NCBI GenBank assembly: GCA_964370405.1
Contig: CAYJJB010000030.1
Coordinates: forward strand, 1-22,306
Length of the DNA stretch: 22,306 nt
DNA from: SIG603 sp964370405
Lineage (GTDB): Bacteria > Bacillota > Clostridia > Oscillospirales > Acutalibacteraceae
Direction: 5' to 3'
The position numbers and the translations under genes were made by a program. The notes under the pieces were generated by a model, which saw nothing but the letters and a program-made list of their open reading frames with translations, had not been told where the DNA came from and searched no databases. Position 1 is the first letter of the stretch; each line of letters opens with the position of its first letter. Below are positions 1-7,826 of the stretch, piece by piece.

Positions 1-1188
1 GGAATAGGTGGTGGGCGTAATAGTTACGGTGCAGATATCACCATAATTGGAGCGCCTACAATTACAGCCATAGGCGGTGGAGGGAATTATCATAATAGTA
101 AAGGTTTTTTTGGGCTACACGACATTGATAACAGTATAGCAATACCAAACATTTTGGCATATGCAATGGACAGCAGTGCTATACCTGCAACAGGTTTTAC
201 TCTAGGCACAGAAGTAGGTGTGGAGTTTAATAAGCAATTTGTAAAAATTGGACAAGCGCTTAAAGTAAGCTTTGAGTCAAACGGTGGCACAAGCACCATG
301 AGTGATGTTATTGTCTTGAAAGATACACAGTACACCTTACCAGAAAATGCCTTTACAGCACCGACAGATAAAATGTTTGACGCATGGGACGCAGGCCAAC
401 CTGGCGATAAGATTACAGTCGCAGGCGACATGACCATTAAGGCAATATGGAAGAACTTATTAAGCCAAGACCTACAATTTGCAAATGGAAGCATGACAAA
501 AACCATAGGTGACGCTAAGTTTACAAATACTTTAACAGGTGCAAAAACAACTGTTACTTACATGAGCACAAACGAAGACGTTGCAACAGTAAGCGCAACT
601 GGCGAGGTGACAATACTTAAGGCAGGAACCACAACAATAGTTGCAATTGCAGAAAAAAGTGATACATACTTTGAAAAAATGGCGCAATATTCACTGCAAA
701 TAGAGGAAAAAGCACCGACAAGTTTTGAAGATATAAAAGATTTTATAGCCTCATTTGACGTGGATTTCAAACAAATAGCGAAAATTATTTTTAACAATGT
801 AGAATTAAAACTTACAAAAATTGATGAAAATACATATGAGCTTTCGGGCTATCCATCGGGCGACACGGTGATAATAGGCAGAGCGGTAAACGGCAGTGTT
901 ATAGTAACCCTAAACGCAGAGTTTTTAAAAACTCTACCACAAGGAAACTACAGTCTATCGGTGACGACTTTGTCGGCACCAGACACCCCAGTGGCAACAC
1001 TAACATTAACAATGCCACAAGCACCAACCCCAACAGTGACCCCGACAACACAACCAACCCCAACTACAACTCCAAGCGTTACCCCAGAAACAGGCGATGA
1101 TTTTAATCCCATATTATGGGTAACTATGTTGGTAGTAAGTTTGGCTGCAGGACTTGTAGTATTTGTTATTAAGAAAAAAGTGAGATAA
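1..1188 (+). CDS. Surface protein, C-terminal part (5' end outside window)
   Basis: The reading frame is open from base 1, so the start lies to the left; 395 residues are visible. Residues about 1-35 are glycine-rich with GIGGG and AIGGGG motifs, as in glycine-rich repeats of clostridial surface proteins. Residues about 88-150 look like an InlB/Listeria-Bacteroides-type repeat (FESNGG, then FDAWDAG and IKAIWKN). Residues about 152-235 resemble a BIG2-type immunoglobulin-like domain (VTYMSTNEDVATVSATGEV). A further beta-rich segment follows, then a Pro/Thr linker (about 330-360), PETGD at 362-366, a hydrophobic helix (about 371-389) and the tail KKKVR. That order matches a cell-wall sorting signal, with TPETG in place of LPxTG. 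I infer a secreted, sortase-anchored or membrane-held surface protein; its ligand is unknown. A TTG at 154 is only an internal codon. Confidence 0.8.
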   Translation, partial: GIGGGRNSYGADITIIGAPTITAIGGGGNYHNSKGFFGLHDIDNSIAIPNILAYAMDSSAIPATGFTLGTEVGVEFNKQFVKIGQALKVSFESNGGTSTMSDVIVLKDTQYTLPENAFTAPTDKMFDAWDAGQPGDKITVAGDMTIKAIWKNLLSQDLQFANGSMTKTIGDAKFTNTLTGAKTTVTYMSTNEDVATVSATGEVTILKAGTTTIVAIAEKSDTYFEKMAQYSLQIEEKAPTSFEDIKDFIASFDVDFKQIAKIIFNNVELKLTKIDENTYELSGYPSGDTVIIGRAVNGSVIVTLNAEFLKTLPQGNYSLSVTTLSAPDTPVATLTLTMPQAPTPTVTPTTQPTPTTTPSVTPETGDDFNPILWVTMLVVSLAAGLVVFVIKKKVR

Positions 1189-1213
1189 AAAAGCGGCCGA
1201 AAGGCCGTTTTTT
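1187..1213 (+). terminator. Intrinsic terminator of the surface protein gene
   Basis: Six A's, a GCGGCC/GGCCGT stem with a GAAA tetraloop, and six T's form an 11-12 bp A-to-U-extended hairpin (one G-U pair). It starts inside the stop codon. Confidence 0.9.
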
Positions 1214-1247
1214 AATAGTTGAGAGTTGAAAATTGAGAGTTTATAGT
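1214..1247 (+). repeat. Degenerate GTTGAGAGTT-type intergenic repeat
   Basis: The stretch contains AGTTGAGAGTTGAAAATTG followed by AGAGTTTATAGTTG, built from repeated GTTGARAGTT/AATTGAGA units. A related stretch lies at 7754-7782 and a weaker one on the opposite strand around 2488-2513. Such short degenerate A/T/G repeats are common between genes of low-GC genomes. No function is evident. Confidence 0.4.
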
Positions 1248-1304
1248 TGTAGTTAACTGCTAATGTGTTTTTTAATTTCAAATTTGGAAAATTACATTTT
1301 ATAC

Positions 1305-1334
1305 TTGCAATTTCCTGCTTTCATGTGCTAAAAT
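1305..1334 (+). promoter_or_regulatory. Sigma-A promoter of ilvE
   Basis: -35 TTGCAA (1305-1310), 18 bp spacer, -10 TAAAAT (1329-1334) preceded by TGC, an extended -10. Transcription should start near 1341, leaving a leader of about 28 nt. There is no room for a T-box or attenuator. Confidence 0.7.
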
Positions 1335-1368
1335 AGTAAAATAAAGAAAATAAGAAAGAGTGATAATA

Positions 1369-2439
1369 GTGCTTAATATCAAAATAGAAAAAACTACTAC
1401 TCCAAAGGAAAAACCTTTAGACGAAACTAAACTAGGTTTTGGCAATATTTTTACAGACCATATGTTTATTATGGAATATAGCGTTGAAAAAGGCTGGCAC
1501 GATGCCAAAATTACACCGTATAAGCCAATTTCTATGGACCCTGCTTCAATGGTTTTCCATTATGGTCAAGAAATGTTTGAAGGCTTAAAAGCATATAATG
1601 CGGTAGACGGCAGAGTTTTAATGTTTAGACCAGATAAAAATATTGAGAGAGCAAACAATACAAATAGAAGAATTTGTATTCCTGAAATTAATCCAGAAGA
1701 CTTTCTACAAGCAATGACTACTCTTATAGACCTAGAAAAAGACTGGATTCCAAAATCAGAGGGCACATCACTTTATGTAAGACCTTTTGTAATTGCAACA
1801 GACCCATTCTTAGGGGTAAGACCTTCATTTACATATAAATTTATGATAATTTTATCACCAGTAGGCGCTTACTATGCAAGTGGTTTAAATCCTGTTAAAA
1901 TTTGGATAGAGGACGAGTATGTAAGAGCTGTAAAAGGTGGTATTGGTGAGGCGAAAACAGGTGGTAACTATGTAGCAAGCCTAGCGGCACAAAACAAAGC
2001 ACACGACGAAGGGTACTCACAAGTGTTATGGCTTGACGGAATAGAGAGAAAATATGTTGAAGAAGTGGGCGCTATGAACATCTTCTTTAAAATAGGTGAT
2101 AAAGTTGTAACTCCAGCGCTTAGCGGAAGTATTTTACCAGGTGTTACAAGAGCTTCTTGTATAGAGCTTATAAAAAGCTGGGGCATGGAAGTAGAGGAGA
2201 GAAAAATTTCGGTTGATGAGCTTGTAGGCGCTGCAAAAGACGGCAGTCTTAAAGAATGCTGGGGCAGTGGCACGGCGGCTGTAATTTCACCAGTTGGCAC
2301 ACTAAGATTTGGTGACGATGTAATGACCATAGGAGACGGCTCAATAGGTGAAGTAAGTCAAAAACTTTATGATACTGTAACAGGAATACAAATTGGTAAA
2401 GTAGAAGACAAATTTGGATGGACTTTAGAAGTTAAATAA
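1369..2439 (+). CDS. ilvE: Branched-chain amino acid aminotransferase (class IV PLP, BCAT type II)
   Basis: Transfers the amino group between leucine, isoleucine or valine and 2-oxoglutarate; cytoplasmic and PLP-dependent. The catalytic lysine is in KTGGNY (Lys196 from this start). EVGAMNIFF (about 232-240) and ECWGSGTAAVISPVG (about 296-310) are family signatures of the cofactor and substrate pocket. The length of 356 residues is typical of the longer type II BCATs. I chose GTG at 1369 over the in-frame GTG at 1360 because AAGAAAGAG (1352-1360) is then spaced about 8 nt as a ribosome binding site, whereas it would overlap the earlier start. It is monocistronic, with its own promoter and a shared terminator downstream. 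No other branched-chain biosynthetic gene is adjacent, so the direction used in vivo is not shown. Confidence 0.95.
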   Translation: MLNIKIEKTTTPKEKPLDETKLGFGNIFTDHMFIMEYSVEKGWHDAKITPYKPISMDPASMVFHYGQEMFEGLKAYNAVDGRVLMFRPDKNIERANNTNRRICIPEINPEDFLQAMTTLIDLEKDWIPKSEGTSLYVRPFVIATDPFLGVRPSFTYKFMIILSPVGAYYASGLNPVKIWIEDEYVRAVKGGIGEAKTGGNYVASLAAQNKAHDEGYSQVLWLDGIERKYVEEVGAMNIFFKIGDKVVTPALSGSILPGVTRASCIELIKSWGMEVEERKISVDELVGAAKDGSLKECWGSGTAAVISPVGTLRFGDDVMTIGDGSIGEVSQKLYDTVTGIQIGKVEDKFGWTLEVK

Positions 2440-2444
2440 TAAAA

Positions 2445-2478
2445 ACGGCGGTGGCACAATAAAAAGTGTCACCGCCGT
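2445..2478. terminator. Bidirectional terminator between ilvE and rodA
   Basis: A 13-bp stem (ACGGCGGTGGCAC with GTGTCACCGCCGT, one G-U pair) and an 8-nt loop. On the minus strand it is followed by TTTTTATTATT, a good U-tract for rodA. On the plus strand it is followed by the weaker GTTGTATTTTT for ilvE. Confidence 0.85.
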
Positions 2479-2494
2479 GTTGTATTTTTAATTC

Positions 2495-3700
2495 CTAATT
2501 TCCAATTATATTAAAATCTTTATATGAAAGCTTATGTGTGTGTCTTTGCTTAATTACAACCTTACCAAGTCTTTTTCTTTGCATATAAACCGCTTGAACA
2601 AGACCTATTCCAAAGTATAGGCACATTGCAGATGAACCGCCTGCACTGTAAAACGGCAAGGTAAGTCCAACAACAGGAAGCAAGGCAAGTGTCATGCCTA
2701 TATTAAATATAGTTTGAATTGCTATAAGTCCGAAAAAGCCAAAGCACATAACTCTACCCATATCGTCTTTTGCTTTTGATGATATATATAAAAGACGAAG
2801 CAAAAGTGCTAAAAGACTGAGTATTACAACCGTGCAGCCTATAAAACCAAGTTCTTCTCCAACAACAGAGAAAATAAAGTCACTGTGTTGGAAAGTAACA
2901 ATGTTTGACTCAACTCTTGGGCCTTCAAATAGACCTTGTCCAGTAAAACCACCACTGCCTATTGATAATCTACCTTGATATTGTTGATATCCTTCTTCTA
3001 AAATAACGGATGGGTCATCAAGGTTATAAACAGCCGTAAATCTATCAAGCTGATATTCAGCAAGTCCAAACTGCCATACAATTGGAAGAAGTAAAAGTAT
3101 AACTATTCCTAGTATGGCAAAATATCTAAAGCTAATACCTGCTGATATGCTCATAAAGATGAACATGAAAAAGAAAACAAGGCCAGCGCCTATATCGTCT
3201 TGCCATGCGCATAATCCAAAGGGAACAAATGCATGTAGTGCAAGACCCATAACTTTTAAAGGTTGGTTTAACACACCTTCTTCTTTTAATATGTGTATAT
3301 GTTTTGCAAAGGTAATAATAAAAGCAATTTTAACAAGCTCCGAAGGCTGAAATGTTCTACCAAAAACTGTAATCCAAGCGGTTGCATTAACACCGCCAGC
3401 ACCAGATATGTTAATTCCGAAAAGCCTTGTATAGATCATTAGGGCAACTGAAATAATTGCTATGAGCTTCCAGTGATTAGAAAGCTTATAATAGTCAAAC
3501 AAAGGAATTATAACAGCAACTAAAACGCCCATGATAATTGCAAAAAGCTGAGTAGAATAATAATCTGTTTGGGTAGCTCTTGATACACTGCTTAAAAGTA
3601 TTAAAGAAAAAACAGAAATAAAAGCAATTATAAGCCATAAAACTCTATCCATTTCTTTTATATAACGAAAAATTGAAGAGAAAATACCGTTTCGTTTCAT
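2495..3700 (-). CDS. rodA: SEDS-family peptidoglycan glycosyltransferase, RodA type
   Basis: An integral membrane polymerase of lipid II glycan strands, normally paired with a class B penicillin-binding protein for side-wall synthesis. The 401 residues carry about ten hydrophobic helices and the SEDS motifs in order: QPSELVK (118-124), QDDIGAGLV (167-175, variant of QPDLGTAL), SIGSGGFTGQG (246-256), QHSDFIFSVVGEELG (271-285; its Asp274 corresponds to the essential aspartate of the family) and GLTLPFYSAGGSS (345-357). RodA rather than FtsW is preferred from the QHSDFIF and PVVGLTLPFYSAGG pattern, but paralogues such as SpoVE-like proteins cannot be excluded. The gene stands alone, with a weak AGGTT ribosome binding site, a promoter at 3738-3765 and the shared terminator. 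No mreBCD or PBP2 gene is next to it. Confidence 0.9.
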   Translation of the reverse strand: MKRNGIFSSIFRYIKEMDRVLWLIIAFISVFSLILLSSVSRATQTDYYSTQLFAIIMGVLVAVIIPLFDYYKLSNHWKLIAIISVALMIYTRLFGINISGAGGVNATAWITVFGRTFQPSELVKIAFIITFAKHIHILKEEGVLNQPLKVMGLALHAFVPFGLCAWQDDIGAGLVFFFMFIFMSISAGISFRYFAILGIVILLLLPIVWQFGLAEYQLDRFTAVYNLDDPSVILEEGYQQYQGRLSIGSGGFTGQGLFEGPRVESNIVTFQHSDFIFSVVGEELGFIGCTVVILSLLALLLRLLYISSKAKDDMGRVMCFGFFGLIAIQTIFNIGMTLALLPVVGLTLPFYSAGGSSAMCLYFGIGLVQAVYMQRKRLGKVVIKQRHTHKLSYKDFNIIGN

Positions 3701-3737
3701 TAAATTAACCTCATATTCTTAAAATAAGTACTTACTT

Positions 3738-3765
3738 AGTATAACATAAAAAAAATTTTTTTCAA
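3738..3765 (-). promoter_or_regulatory. Sigma-A promoter of rodA
   Basis: Read on the minus strand: -35 TTGAAA (3765-3760), 16 bp spacer, -10 TATACT (3743-3738) with TG one base upstream (extended -10). The spacer contains adjoining runs of A and T (about 3748-3762) that should be curved. Confidence 0.65.
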
Positions 3766-3792
3766 CAAATTTAAACTTTATTTAAGAAATGC

Positions 3793-3821
3793 TTTACTAT
3801 TAATTCATATTATTATATAAT
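3793..3821 (+). promoter_or_regulatory. Sigma-A promoter of the fhs-tsaE-tsaB-rpiB-upp operon
   Basis: -35 TTTACT (3793-3798), 17 bp spacer, perfect -10 TATAAT (3816-3821). The start point near 3828 lies after the upstream in-frame ATG at 3826, which supports the fhs start at 3859. Confidence 0.75.
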
Positions 3822-3858
3822 TTTTATGTTAGTAAATATTTTAAGGAGGATAATTTTT

Positions 3859-5532
3859 ATGTATTCTGATATTGAAATTGCTCAAAGGGCAAAACTCATT
3901 CCTATTGCACAAATTGCAAAGGATTTAGGAGTTTTTGAAGAGGAGCTTGAACCATACGGAAGATTCAAGGCGAAAATTAATGATAAACTATTTGAAAGAC
4001 TTAAAGATAAAGAGGACGGAAAGTTAATACTAGTTACCGCAATTAACCCAACCCCTGCAGGCGAGGGTAAAACTACTACCTCGGTAGGCTTAGGTCAAGC
4101 GATGAAAAAAATTGGCAAAGATGCAATAATCGCACTTAGAGAGCCATCTTTAGGCCCTGTTTTTGGTATTAAAGGCGGAGCAGCTGGCGGTGGATATGCA
4201 CAAGTACTTCCAATGGAGGATATTAATCTTCATTTTACAGGTGACATGCACGCAATAGGCGCCGCAAACAATTTGTGCTGTGCCTTACTTGATAATCACA
4301 TGCAACAAGGCAACGAGCTGTCGATTGACCCAAGAAGAATTTTAATAAAACGTTGTGTCGACATGAACGACAGAGCACTTAGAAATGTAGTAATAGGCCT
4401 TGGTGGCAAAATTAACGGCGTTCCTAGGGAAGATGGATTTATTATAACTGTTGCAAGTGAAGTTATGGCAATACTTTGCCTAGCCTCTGATATAAGCGAC
4501 CTTAAAGTGCGACTAGGCAAAATGTTAATCGCCTATACATATGATAATAAACCAGTTTATGCAAAAGATATTTTTGCAGATGGTGCAATGACAGCACTAT
4601 TAAAAGATGCAATAAGTCCAAACTTAGTGCAAACTTTAGAGGGCACACCAGCTGTGCTTCACGGTGGACCTTTTGCAAATATAGCACATGGTTGTAACTC
4701 TGTAAGAGCGACAAAATTATCTCTTAAACTTGCAGATTACTGCATTACAGAGGCTGGTTTTGGCTCAGACCTAGGTGCAGAGAAATTCTTGGACATAAAA
4801 TGCCAAGCATCAGGTTTAAAACCATCTTGCATAGTAATAGTCGCAACAGTTAGGGCCCTTAAATATAATGGTGGAGTACAAAAAGCCGACTTGGTGAGTG
4901 AAGATGTAGCGGCACTTGAAAATGGAATAGTGAATATGAAGGCTCACATAGAAAACATGCAAAAATATGGTGTTCCTGTAGTTGTTGCTATAAATAAATT
5001 CCATACAGATTCAGATGCTGAGATAAATGTTATAGATAAATGCTGTAAAGACATGGGCGTGTCTTATGCACTTTCAGAAGTTTTCACAAAAGGTGGAGAG
5101 GGCGGAATTGAACTTGCAAAAGTTGTATGCGACGCTGTAGATAGTGCCGATACCGATAAATTTACACCAATTTATTCTCTTGATAAAACTATAGAAGAGA
5201 AACTTGATATAATTGCAAAAGAAATTTACGGTGCAAATTCTGTAGTGTTTAGCGCACAGGCAAAAAAATCACTTTCTGATATTAAGGCTTTAGGTGGGGA
5301 TAAACTTGCCGTATGTGTTGCAAAAACACAGTATTCGCTATCAGATAATGCCACTCTTTTAGGAAGACCTAAAGATTTTAGCATTACGATAAGAGATTTA
5401 AAGCTTTCAAACGGAGCAGGTTTTGTTGTCTGCTATGCAGGAGATGTAATGACCATGCCAGGACTTCCAAAAGTTCCTGCGGCAAACAAAATTTATGTTG
5501 ACGAAGAAAATACAATTCACGGACTATTTTAA
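3859..5532 (+). CDS. fhs: Formate-tetrahydrofolate ligase
   Basis: Makes 10-formyl-tetrahydrofolate from formate, ATP and tetrahydrofolate. It feeds purine and fMet-tRNA synthesis and, in acetogens, the methyl branch of the Wood-Ljungdahl pathway. The 557 residues match the usual length. The ATP-binding loop TPAGEGKTT is at 65-73, followed by EPSLGPVFGIKGGAAGGGYAQ and the conserved LPMEDINLHFTGD; PGLPKVPAANKI lies near the C terminus. The start is the ATG at 3859, 8 nt after AAGGAGGA (3843-3850). The ATG at 3826 would put that site inside the coding region and probably upstream of the transcript. It is the first gene of a compact operon, with tsaE beginning 2 nt after its stop. No other Wood-Ljungdahl gene is in the window, so a general one-carbon role is the safe reading. 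Confidence 0.97.
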   Translation: MYSDIEIAQRAKLIPIAQIAKDLGVFEEELEPYGRFKAKINDKLFERLKDKEDGKLILVTAINPTPAGEGKTTTSVGLGQAMKKIGKDAIIALREPSLGPVFGIKGGAAGGGYAQVLPMEDINLHFTGDMHAIGAANNLCCALLDNHMQQGNELSIDPRRILIKRCVDMNDRALRNVVIGLGGKINGVPREDGFIITVASEVMAILCLASDISDLKVRLGKMLIAYTYDNKPVYAKDIFADGAMTALLKDAISPNLVQTLEGTPAVLHGGPFANIAHGCNSVRATKLSLKLADYCITEAGFGSDLGAEKFLDIKCQASGLKPSCIVIVATVRALKYNGGVQKADLVSEDVAALENGIVNMKAHIENMQKYGVPVVVAINKFHTDSDAEINVIDKCCKDMGVSYALSEVFTKGGEGGIELAKVVCDAVDSADTDKFTPIYSLDKTIEEKLDIIAKEIYGANSVVFSAQAKKSLSDIKALGGDKLAVCVAKTQYSLSDNATLLGRPKDFSITIRDLKLSNGAGFVVCYAGDVMTMPGLPKVPAANKIYVDEENTIHGLF

Positions 5533-5534
5533 TT

Positions 5535-5966
5535 ATGATAGAAATTATTACAAACAGTGTAAAAGAAACAAAAGATTATGCAAGAAAATTTGCTAAAACC
5601 CTAAAACCTTCAAGTGTCATAGCGTATTTTGGCTCTATGGGAATGGGTAAAACTGCTTTTACAAGCGGAATAGTTGAGGGACTTGGTGGAGAAGACATGG
5701 TGTCTAGCCCAACATTTGCCCTAGTAAATGAGTATGAGCTTGAAAGTATGCTTGTTTATCATTTTGATATGTACAGGGTAAATAGCATGGACGACTTGTA
5801 CTCGACAGGTTTTTTTGATTATTTAGACATGGGAGCGGTACTCATAATTGAGTGGAGTGAGAATATTCTTGATGCTTTACCTGATGATATTATTAAAATT
5901 ACTATAGATAAAGGCGAAGAGGAAAATCAGAGAATTATTAAAATTGAGGGGGCTGACGATTATTAA
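5535..5966 (+). CDS. tsaE: tRNA t6A threonylcarbamoyladenosine biosynthesis ATPase TsaE
   Basis: P-loop ATPase that works with TsaB and TsaD to move threonylcarbamoyl onto A37 of ANN-decoding tRNAs in the cytoplasm. The 143 residues show the P-loop GSMGMGKT at 33-40 (the family usually has GxLGAGKT), SSPTF at 57-61, HFDMYR at 76-81 and IEWSE at 105-109, all in the expected order and spacing. The gene begins 2 nt after the fhs stop and overlaps the 5' end of tsaB, so it is probably translated by coupling. The Ser-Met and Met substitutions in the P-loop are mild and keep the Gly-Lys-Thr core. Confidence 0.93.
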   Translation: MIEIITNSVKETKDYARKFAKTLKPSSVIAYFGSMGMGKTAFTSGIVEGLGGEDMVSSPTFALVNEYELESMLVYHFDMYRVNSMDDLYSTGFFDYLDMGAVLIIEWSENILDALPDDIIKITIDKGEEENQRIIKIEGADDY

Positions 5967-6663
5967 AATTTTAGCGGTGGATTCATCGACAAAATCTGCT
6001 TGTGTCGGAGTAATAGAAGACGAAAAACTGCTTGCAGAAAGTTTTTTAAATAACGGCCTTACACATAGCCAAACTTTAATGCCGATGATAAAACATGTCT
6101 TGGAACTAACTAAACTTAATGTAGAGGAGTTCTCCTTTATAGCCGTGACAAACGGACCTGGTTCGTTTACTGGGGTAAGAATAGGTGTGTCTAGCGTTAA
6201 AGGACTATGCTTTACAGGCGATATACCCTGTGTGCCTGTATCAAGCTTGGAAGCACTGGCATATAATTACATTGACTATAATGAAAACATCATCATAAGT
6301 CCTGTAATTGATGCAAGAAGAGCTACAGTTTATAATGCACTGTTCAAGTTAGAAAATAAAAAAATAACAAGACTGTGTGAAGACAGAGTAATAGATATAA
6401 GTGATTTATTTAATGAGCTTTCAAAATATTCACAAGAGATAGTATTTGTTGGTGACTGTGTGGATTTGTGTATGAGTAAAAATACATTAAAAAATGCACA
6501 ACCTGCGCCGATATATTTAAGAGATATTAAGGCAGAGCATATAGCAAAAGCAGCGCTGAACAATTTTGACACTGATAAATGCAGTGCAAAACTTGTAAAT
6601 CCACAGTATATACAGCTTCCACAGGCCGAGCGAGAATTAAATGAAAAGAGGAAAAAAATATGA
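5962..6663 (+). CDS. tsaB: tRNA t6A biosynthesis protein TsaB, probable AUU start
   Basis: Inactive-paralogue partner of TsaD in the t6A complex (ASKHA fold). The N-terminal KILAVDSSTKSACVGV and the signature GPGSFTGVRIG (about 65-75) are typical, and 233 residues fit the family. No ATG, GTG or TTG lies at the expected start. The family N terminus (MKILAID) aligns with ATT AAA ATT TTA at 5962, which sits about 9 nt after AGGGGG (5947-5952). The upstream TTG at 5944 would add six residues and has no clear ribosome binding site. I therefore infer an AUU start overlapping the end of tsaE (stop 5964-5966). Its stop overlaps the rpiB start as ATGA. tsaD and rimI, often adjacent in Bacillota, are not here. 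Confidence 0.9.
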   Translation: MKILAVDSSTKSACVGVIEDEKLLAESFLNNGLTHSQTLMPMIKHVLELTKLNVEEFSFIAVTNGPGSFTGVRIGVSSVKGLCFTGDIPCVPVSSLEALAYNYIDYNENIIISPVIDARRATVYNALFKLENKKITRLCEDRVIDISDLFNELSKYSQEIVFVGDCVDLCMSKNTLKNAQPAPIYLRDIKAEHIAKAALNNFDTDKCSAKLVNPQYIQLPQAERELNEKRKKI

Positions 6664-7103
6664 AAATTGCAATAGGTTGCGACCACGGCGGTTTTGAACT
6701 TAAAGAGGATATTAAAAAACACCTAACAGAAAATAACTATGAAGTAGAAGATTTTGGTTGTTACGATTTAAATGCTGTAGATTACCCTGACATGGCAGAA
6801 AAAGTATCAAACTGTGTTGTGTCAAAAGAGGCCGATTACGGTGTGCTTATCTGCTCTACTGGCATTGGAATATCAATTGCCGCAAACAAAGTAAAGGGTA
6901 TAAGGGCGGCACTTTGTGGAGATATTTACAGCGCAAAAATGACAAGGCTTCACAATAATGCAAATGTTTTGTGTATGGGCGCACATATGATAGCAAAACA
7001 AAATGCAATAAGAATTACAGACATCTTTTTAAACACAGAGTTTGAGGGCGGTCGCCACCAGAACAGAGTAAATTTAATTACAAAAATAGAAGAAAAAAAT
7101 TAA
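6660..7103 (+). CDS. rpiB: Ribose-5-phosphate isomerase B
   Basis: Interconverts ribose 5-phosphate and ribulose 5-phosphate in the pentose phosphate pathway. The 147 residues carry the LacAB/RpiB family landmarks: CDHGG at 7-11, the phosphate and base region LICSTGIGISIAANKVKGIRAA around 63-84 with catalytic Cys65, His98 in RLHNNANVLCMG, and FEGGRHQNRV near the C terminus. The retained cysteine favours RpiB over the LacA subunit type. The start overlaps the tsaB stop (ATGA at 6660-6663) with AAAAGAGG upstream. Placed before upp, it links ribose phosphate supply (and hence PRPP) with uracil salvage. Confidence 0.95.
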   Translation: MKIAIGCDHGGFELKEDIKKHLTENNYEVEDFGCYDLNAVDYPDMAEKVSNCVVSKEADYGVLICSTGIGISIAANKVKGIRAALCGDIYSAKMTRLHNNANVLCMGAHMIAKQNAIRITDIFLNTEFEGGRHQNRVNLITKIEEKN

Positions 7104-7114
7104 GGAGCAATTAT

Positions 7115-7747
7115 ATGTCAGACAAAATTTTCATAATGGAGCATCCACTAATACAGCATAAACTTACATTTTTAAGAGATAAAAATACAGGAACAAAGCA
7201 TTTTAGAGAGCTTGTAAATGAAATTGCAACCCTTCTTTGCTACGAAGCAACAAGAGATATGCCGCTTGAAGAAATTGAAATTGAAACACCTATGACCAAG
7301 ACGAAAACAAAGGTAATAGCCGGAAGAAAAGCGGCTATAGTTCCAATTTTAAGAGCAGGACTTGGCATGGTTGACGGTATGTTAAATTTAGTGCCATCTG
7401 CAAAAGTTGGTCATATAGGCCTTTATAGAGATCATGACACTCTAAAACCTGTAGAGTACTACAGCAAACTTCCATCTGATATTGAAGAAAGAGATGTATT
7501 TATATTAGATCCAATGCTTGCAACAGGTGGTTCTGCCATTGATGCAATAGAAATGGTAAAAAAACACAATCCAAAAAGCATTAAATTTTTATGTATAATT
7601 GCAGCACCTGAGGGTATAGAAGCCTTATCAAACGCACATCCTGACATAGCAATTTACTGCGCATCAAGAGATGAAATGCTTAATGACATAGGCTATATCA
7701 TGCCAGGTCTTGGTGATGCGGGTGATAGAATTTTCGGTACGAAATAG
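7115..7747 (+). CDS. upp: Uracil phosphoribosyltransferase
   Basis: Makes UMP from uracil and PRPP (pyrimidine salvage, cytoplasmic). The 210 residues have the PRPP loop LDPMLATGGS at 131-140, VPILRAGLGM at 76-85, and the C-terminal uracil-binding segment GYIMPGLGDAGDR at 193-205. AAGGAG is at 7102-7107 with good spacing, 11 nt after the rpiB stop. It is the last gene of the operon and is followed by a strong hairpin at 7789-7826. Confidence 0.97.
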   Translation: MSDKIFIMEHPLIQHKLTFLRDKNTGTKHFRELVNEIATLLCYEATRDMPLEEIEIETPMTKTKTKVIAGRKAAIVPILRAGLGMVDGMLNLVPSAKVGHIGLYRDHDTLKPVEYYSKLPSDIEERDVFILDPMLATGGSAIDAIEMVKKHNPKSIKFLCIIAAPEGIEALSNAHPDIAIYCASRDEMLNDIGYIMPGLGDAGDRIFGTK

Positions 7748-7753
7748 TTCATA

Positions 7754-7782
7754 ATTGATAGTTGAGAGTGGAGAATTAAGGA
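7754..7782 (+). repeat. Second copy of the GTTGAGAGT-type degenerate repeat
   Basis: TTGATAGTTGAGAGTGGAG followed by AATTAAGGA closely resembles the stretch at 1214-1247 (shared core TAGTTGAGAGT). It lies between the upp stop and its terminator. Confidence 0.4.
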
Positions 7783-7788
7783 AAATTA

Positions 7789-7826
7789 AAATGGATAACA
7801 GCAAAAAAAATTGTTGTTATCCATTT
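7789..7826 (+). terminator. Terminator of the fhs-upp operon
   Basis: Sixteen-base-pair stem (AAATGGATAACAGCAA with TTGTTGTTATCCATTT, one G-U pair) and an A6 loop, followed by CTTTATT. The U-tract is short, but the stem is long and well placed. A 14-codon ORF (7791-7835) lies within the same bases. The remaining stretch 7827-7937 holds nothing I recognise. Confidence 0.75.

Noticed and set aside
90..506. 138-codon minus-strand ORF opposite the surface protein
   Set aside because: Antisense shadow of a well-supported domain-bearing frame, with no ribosome binding site or family features.
1214..1368. T-box or other leader riboswitch before ilvE
   Set aside because: The leader from the predicted start is only about 28 nt and there is no terminator/antiterminator or T-box sequence.
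3826..3858. Upstream in-frame ATG for fhs
   Set aside because: It lies before or at the predicted transcript start and would place AAGGAGGA inside the coding region; the start at 3859 fits the family.
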